Shown here one piece after another: positions 59,859-64,000 of a stretch of DNA of 64,000 bases (within the stretch, counting starts at the first letter, position 1; each line of letters begins with the position of its first letter). This DNA comes from Rozella allomycis CSF55 (Eukaryota; Rozellomycota): the NCBI GenBank assembly GCA_000442015.1, contig KE561209.1, forward strand, positions 431,607 to 495,606, written 5' to 3'. The translations under genes were made by a program, and so were the position numbers. Under the pieces are notes generated by a model. That model ran no database searches. It saw nothing but the letters and a program-made list of their open reading frames with translations, and was not told the DNA's origin.

Positions 59859-59911
59859 GGGTTTTAAAGGGGTTGAAGGGGTTAAAATGGGTTGAGTTGA
59901 AAGGGTTAGGG
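59859..59911 (+). other. six-run G-tract cluster (G-quadruplex-capable)
   Basis: G-runs lie at 59859-59861, 59869-59872, 59878-59881, 59889-59891, 59903-59905 and 59909-59911, separated by T/A-rich loops of 3 to 11 bases, in the 157-base gap between the convergent CCT3 and PDHB ends. All G-runs are on the plus strand. Confidence 0.6.
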
Positions 59912-59988
59912 TTGTATTAGGTGAGACGTGAGACGTGTGAGTACATGGATGTCAAATTAATTCAATTCAAACTAAGTCAAATCATTTT

Positions 59989-61298
59989 TTATTTATTTAA
60001 TAACTTTTCTACTCGGCTGCAAATTAGTTCAACTGATGGTAACGATCTTTCTTCATAATTCTTTGCATATGGCATTGGAATGTCTGCACCACTAATTCTC
60101 TCAACTGGACCATCCAAATAATCAAAACACTCTATATTATTCTACATGTATTCTTTAACCTTCCATTGCCATTGCACTGATCTCTGATCCAACCCCAAAA
60201 TGTGGCCATCCACCTTCAACCGTCACCAAATAGTTTGTCTTTTTAATTGACTCTCCAATAGTCTTGAAATCAATCGGTCTAATCGATCGCAAATTAATCA
60301 CCTCATCTTTAAATTCATTCTATTGTTACTTCAACACTTATTCCCTTTTCTTTCAATATTTTAGCTGCATCTATCGCTAATCCAACACTCTTTGAATGTC
60401 CAACAATCGTCACATCATTTCCTAACTAATACCCTCTATTTAATCTCTACCTGCAACTTCTACTTTGCATTTCCCTATTTCAACTACAAAATCTTCCTTT
60501 AACGCTTCTTCATCCATCTCAAATGGCACTCCATACAACAATTCATTCTCTAATACAACAACTGGATTTGGATCTCTTATTGCTGCCTACTCCATCCACA
60601 CCACATTACTCACCTTCAATAGTCCTCTAGCATCTTCACTGGAATACGGTGACACAACCTTCAATCCTGGCACCGATCCGTACCACGATGCAAAACACTG
60701 CGAATGCTGTGCTCCAACACCCGCTGCGGCTCCATTAGGCCCTCTAAACACTATAGGCACAGGCGCAACCCCTCCACTCATATACAACGTTTTCGCTGCT
60801 GAATTCACTACATGATCAATAGCCTTTATCAACCACCACCTCTCGTTACCTGCATTGAAAAATTAAACGTCATGAATTCACAAATAGGGCGCAAGCCAGC
60901 TAATGCAGCACCTCATTCACCATCTTTAACATTTTTACCTTTTCATCTAAATTCAACTATTTTACCTATTATTTCATTCTCAAAATATTACCTACTGCTA
61001 TTCCTGCAAATCCCATCTCGGTAATTGGTGTATCAATAACTCTGTTTTCGCCAAATTTATCCAATAGTCCTCTACTAACCTGTTATATTTTTTAAATATG
61101 TTTGTCTACTTTGTATGCGCCCTGGTATCTGGCTACTTCTTCGCCCATCAGAAATACTCGCGAATCACGCTTCATTTCATCTTCCATGGCACTGTTCAGA
61201 GCATCCCGCACCGTCATCTGCTATTTTTATTCTATTTAGTTTACTTTAACCTTGTCTGATAGAGTCAAAGAACGATTAAAACATCGTCTAAATAACAT
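59989..61298 (-). CDS. PDHB: pyruvate dehydrogenase E1 component beta subunit, mitochondrial
   Basis: Nine exons. Introns in transcript order are 24 or 30, 30, 80 (26+27+27), 26, 27, 29, 28 and 28 nt, giving about 344 residues. [14 protein letters not shown] is a typical mitochondrial presequence. Then come [140 protein letters not shown] and [20 protein letters not shown]. The E1 alpha2-beta2 enzyme decarboxylates pyruvate with thiamine diphosphate; the Glu in MGEEV and the Phe/Tyr residues of the cofactor site are kept. Its presence implies aerobic pyruvate oxidation, matching the Rieske gene. Confidence 0.95.
60912..60991 (-). other. 80-nt intron made of three abutting units (PDHB)
   Basis: Reading the minus strand between FAGIAV-G and AALAGLRP, the intron divides at two AG|GT junctions into 60991-60966 (26 nt, gtaatatt...taatag), 60965-60939 (27 nt, gtaaaata...gaaaag) and 60938-60912 (27 nt, gtaaaaat...aatgag). 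All three must go to join GTA G|GT GCT GCA in frame. Confidence 0.75.
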
Positions 61299-61447
61299 TG
61301 GACCAGGGTTGTCACTAAAGCCAATATGTTTCTAGCAGTGACATTAAGATAATAAAACTAAATTGTTAAGAATCTTAAGATAAAATTAAAGAAATCAAGT
61401 TGAAGAAATCAGGTTGAACAAATCATCAAGTCATGTTGGCATGTTTA

Positions 61448-63502
61448 TTAAAAGAGTTTGATTTTATCTTTTTCGTCTTCAGACATGTCATCAAAATGAT
61501 CACGGTCTGGTGATTCTGGCTCAGCTACTACTGTCATCTGAAATTTCAAATAGGTATATTATTTACTGGAAACTCTTTCTCAAAGTCTAAACCTGCGTAT
61601 GAATCATTCTTAAGAACAACCTTGATTGGATACTTTCCTGGCGGAATGTTCAAATAAAATTGGACTTTAACCTAATTATTGAAATAAATAAATAAAAATT
61701 ACAGTCTTTGATTTCCCAACGTTGTAGAGAACTACAGGGTCACAAATTGTTCTATTTTGAATAGTAAGGAATAGCCACCAACACGAACTTTTTTCTTTCT
61801 TGTAGAATGGACAATAAACAGACTCATCTTTTGCATCATTTGTAAGAAATGATTTCAATCTGCCAGATGGAGTTTCATCATCTATCCCTGGTAAAGCTTC
61901 TGTCACATCATCAAATGAAACTGTCTCTTCTGGTGCATTTTCATCCATAATTAATTGAACAACAGCAGTAATAACAGATCCAGAATAAACATTGTCTTCG
62001 CCAAGGGTAGTGTACTTGACATTAACCTTCTTTATCACTGGGAAAGATTTCAATGCTTCCATGACCTCTTTTCTTTCTTCGCTCTTTAAATCTTTCAATA
62101 GAGTTTGCTTTGTTTCTTTTGGCAGAGAAACAAACTTTGGAATATCTAAGCCTCCTTTGGCGCCACTAATCGTCAATGACAAATCATGAGTAAGAAATGG
62201 AAGTTGCCAAAAGCTAATCGTTGGATTAGGAAGAGCTTGAATTATCATTTGCGAAACCGATATCATTGACAATAAACTCTCATGATGTCCTTTAGCCATT
62301 GCAATCTTTATCATAGTTGGAAGAAACTTTATGGATTGTTCCAGAACTTTTTGCTGCTCTTCATGAAATTTCTCTGGGACCTCAACCCTGAAAATATGCG
62401 CGTAAATTAAAGTATGAACTTTAACAGCTATAGCATTCGTGAATTTACGAGATAATTCGTAATAATATCCGTTTTTATCAGCAAATCTTTGTAAATCACT
62501 CATAAGCTTTTATATTTTAACATTATCTCTTACCTCCTTTAGTTCTTCATGATCAGGAGTAATCAACGTTTCAAATTCAGATGCGCCACTGATTGCTTCA
62601 ATAATATCACCAGGAATCATAACATCCTCAATTAAATGATAAAATGTTTTCGCGGATTTCCTGTAAACCTTCATTTTGGTGTATTTTTTCGATTTTGACC
62701 ACCATTGACCCTGGTTAACAAAACAAGTGGCTTTGTACAATTTTATAAGGCATAAAAACTGCCATCAAGATTCCATACAGAAATAAAACTTTAAATCCAT
62801 TTTCCTGAGAAACAACCCATGCTGGAAGCGCGATGCCTAAAGAAAATGCTACATCAAGAGACTGACTATCGCTTACTTTGTTGTCCATCAGGATTTCCAT
62901 ATTCTTCCCAGTTTTTACGAATATCTTCATCAGTCAATGCTTGGTAAGCCTTTGAAATTTGAATAAACTTTTCATTTGCTTCATCCTTCAAGTCATCAGA
63001 AACTTTGTCAGGATGCCTTGTCAATCAACATAACATTACGTACCATTGTTGCGACAATTTGTAAAACTTTTTCTTAATTTCAGCAGGGCTGGCAGTCTAT
63101 CTTTGAGGGACGAAAAACATTACCCTGTCAATTTCTAAAATTTTAAAGGGATCATAAAATTGATCAACTACTTCCGTTGTGTGGATCACATAATAAGAAT
63201 AGCCAGCTACTAAAATTGCAATCAAAAGTAACAAGTTCCTTTTGTTGTCGACAGGGGAGATGCTTACCAAACCCAAGTGTTCTCTTTGTTTTTACGACTT
63301 TCCAGATATCTAACTTTTCTTTGCATAGGTGGAAATTTTGAAGCCTTGCTTTTAGTGTCAACTACATTTTCTATGGTCTAAAAGTGATGGGCATACTTTT
63401 TTTAGTGCACAAGGCATAAAGGCGTTGCAAAATAAAAATCACTGATACTGTTAGAGTGAAAAACGCAAACGTTAAACCAGTTTCATCAAACGTGTACTTC
63501 AT
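61448..63502 (-). CDS. SEC63: SEC63 protein-translocation J protein
   Basis: Ten exons (introns 26, 29, 27, 27, 28, 28, 27, 31 and 29 nt) give 600 residues. Two N-terminal membrane helices ([18 protein letters not shown] and [17 protein letters not shown]) flank a basic loop. The J domain follows: [30 protein letters not shown] with the HPD motif formed across an intron, then [33 protein letters not shown] and a third helix come next, then the Sec63/Brl domain. The C-terminus is acidic ([20 protein letters not shown]). SEC63 recruits BiP to the Sec61 channel for post-translational import into the ER. Nine introns in about 2 kb are all 26-31 nt. Confidence 0.95.
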
Positions 63503-63559
63503 CGAACTGTAAATTTCAGAATGATTGTCAACTTTTGAGGGATATTTCCGTTTTCAGTT
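63503..63559. promoter_or_regulatory. 57-bp divergent intergenic space (SEC63 / tRNA isopentenyltransferase)
   Basis: Start codons at 63502 (minus) and 63560 (plus) are 57 bases apart. The space is AT-rich, with no clear TATA element, and must serve as a bidirectional promoter or overlap the neighbouring coding ends. Confidence 0.5.
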
Positions 63560-64000
63560 ATGAGCTGCTTGAATCCATTGGCTATTATTGGTGCTACAGC
63601 AGTCGGAAAATCCAGCATGGCAATAAACGTAGCGAAAATAATAGGGGCTGAAATCATATCGTGTGACAGTGTCCAAGTATCATTCATAGTTTTATAAAAG
63701 ATGGTGTATAGAGATTTAACTATTGGATCTAACAGGGTTGTAAATTACGAAAATGTGCCCCATCACCTAGTAGGGTTTCTAGATCTCGATCAACAATTTT
63801 CTGCTGGTGACTTTTATCGCAGTTGTACACACTTAATAAAAGTAAAAGTTGCCCTAAAACATCACAGGAAATACAATCCAGGAACAAGGTACCTTTGATT
63901 GTTGGCGGCGCCATGTTCTACTTGAAATGGCTTTTTGAAGGCCCTCCCCCAACTCCCTTACCTACCCCGATTAAAATAAGAAAAGAAACAGAAAAATTAA
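63560..64000 (+). CDS. TRIT1: tRNA dimethylallyltransferase, N-terminal part (runs off window)
   Basis: Three exons so far (introns 24 and 26 nt). The start MSCLNPLAIIGATAVGKSSM holds the P-loop (G-x-T-x-x-G-K-S), then AEIISCDSVQ and VYRDLTIGS (family 'ADSmQvYrgldIgT'). Next come NVPHHLVGFLDLDQQFSAGD and VPLIVGGAMFYLKWLFEGPP. This is MiaA/MOD5/TRIT1, which adds an isopentenyl group to A37 of tRNAs. The first join leaves one extra Met before VYRD, so the 24-nt intron boundary may be slightly different. No mitochondrial targeting sequence is obvious. The C-terminal half lies beyond the window. Confidence 0.85.

Noticed and set aside
59900-59920. Telomere-like GGGTTAGGGTT between CCT3 and PDHB.
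   Set aside because: Only two units, embedded in irregular G-runs; no array and no subtelomeric features. Treated as a G-run cluster instead.

Overview
The window looks like nuclear DNA of a small-genome, flagellated early-diverging fungus, most likely a Rozella-like cryptomycete. It is visibly AT-rich and gene-dense, with intergenic gaps often under 150 bases. The genes are plainly eukaryotic (DEAH splicing helicase, Polo kinase, formin, CCT, MSH2, mitochondrial Rieske and PDH E1-beta). A C2H2 factor resembles fungal proteins, and SPAG17, a protein of the motile axoneme, implies a flagellated stage. The lineage is an inference from gene content, not a proven assignment.

Layout. Positions 1-145 hold the start of a probable mitochondrial methionyl-tRNA formyltransferase running off the left edge. 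About 150-15650 is a transposon graveyard in poor assembly, with many single N joins and duplicated flanks. It contains a decayed Ty3/gypsy chromovirus cluster, copia-like scraps, an RNase H scrap, MULE-like and hAT-like DNA transposon pieces, satellite-like hairpin repeats and a dispersed repeat with an internally inverted module. From 15658 to the right edge the sequence has no Ns and about 25 host genes on both strands: a 3'-truncated PP2A B''-like gene, an Atos/FAM214 protein, a small hidden gene, an SLC25 carrier, formin, SPAG17, a coiled-coil protein, an LRR protein, a repeat-rich surface protein, MSH2, a membrane-anchored GT5 glycosyltransferase, NSRP1, a family-16 methyltransferase, an MFSD1-like transporter, Rieske protein, DHX16/Prp2, a 1015-residue coiled coil, TYW4, a C2H2 factor, Polo kinase, an ankyrin protein, CCT3, PDHB, SEC63 and the start of a tRNA isopentenyltransferase.

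The most striking property is the introns. I placed roughly 95 by hand, using conserved protein sequence to fix the joins. Nearly all are 24-33 nt, with a mode of 27 nt. A few longer ones divide exactly into abutting minimal intron units (PDHB 26+27+27, CCT3 30+30, SPAG17 27+36), as if longer introns here are concatemers of a unit whose length the spliceosome fixes. Many real genes are therefore broken into short open stretches, and several in-frame stops disappear once 27-nt introns are removed.

The genes do not form operons. They cover housekeeping (translation, ER import, mitochondrial energy, splicing, mismatch repair), cytoskeleton and mitosis (formin, Polo kinase, coiled coils) and the cilium (SPAG17). 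Divergent pairs share very short promoters, with starts 16, 57 and 149 bases apart.
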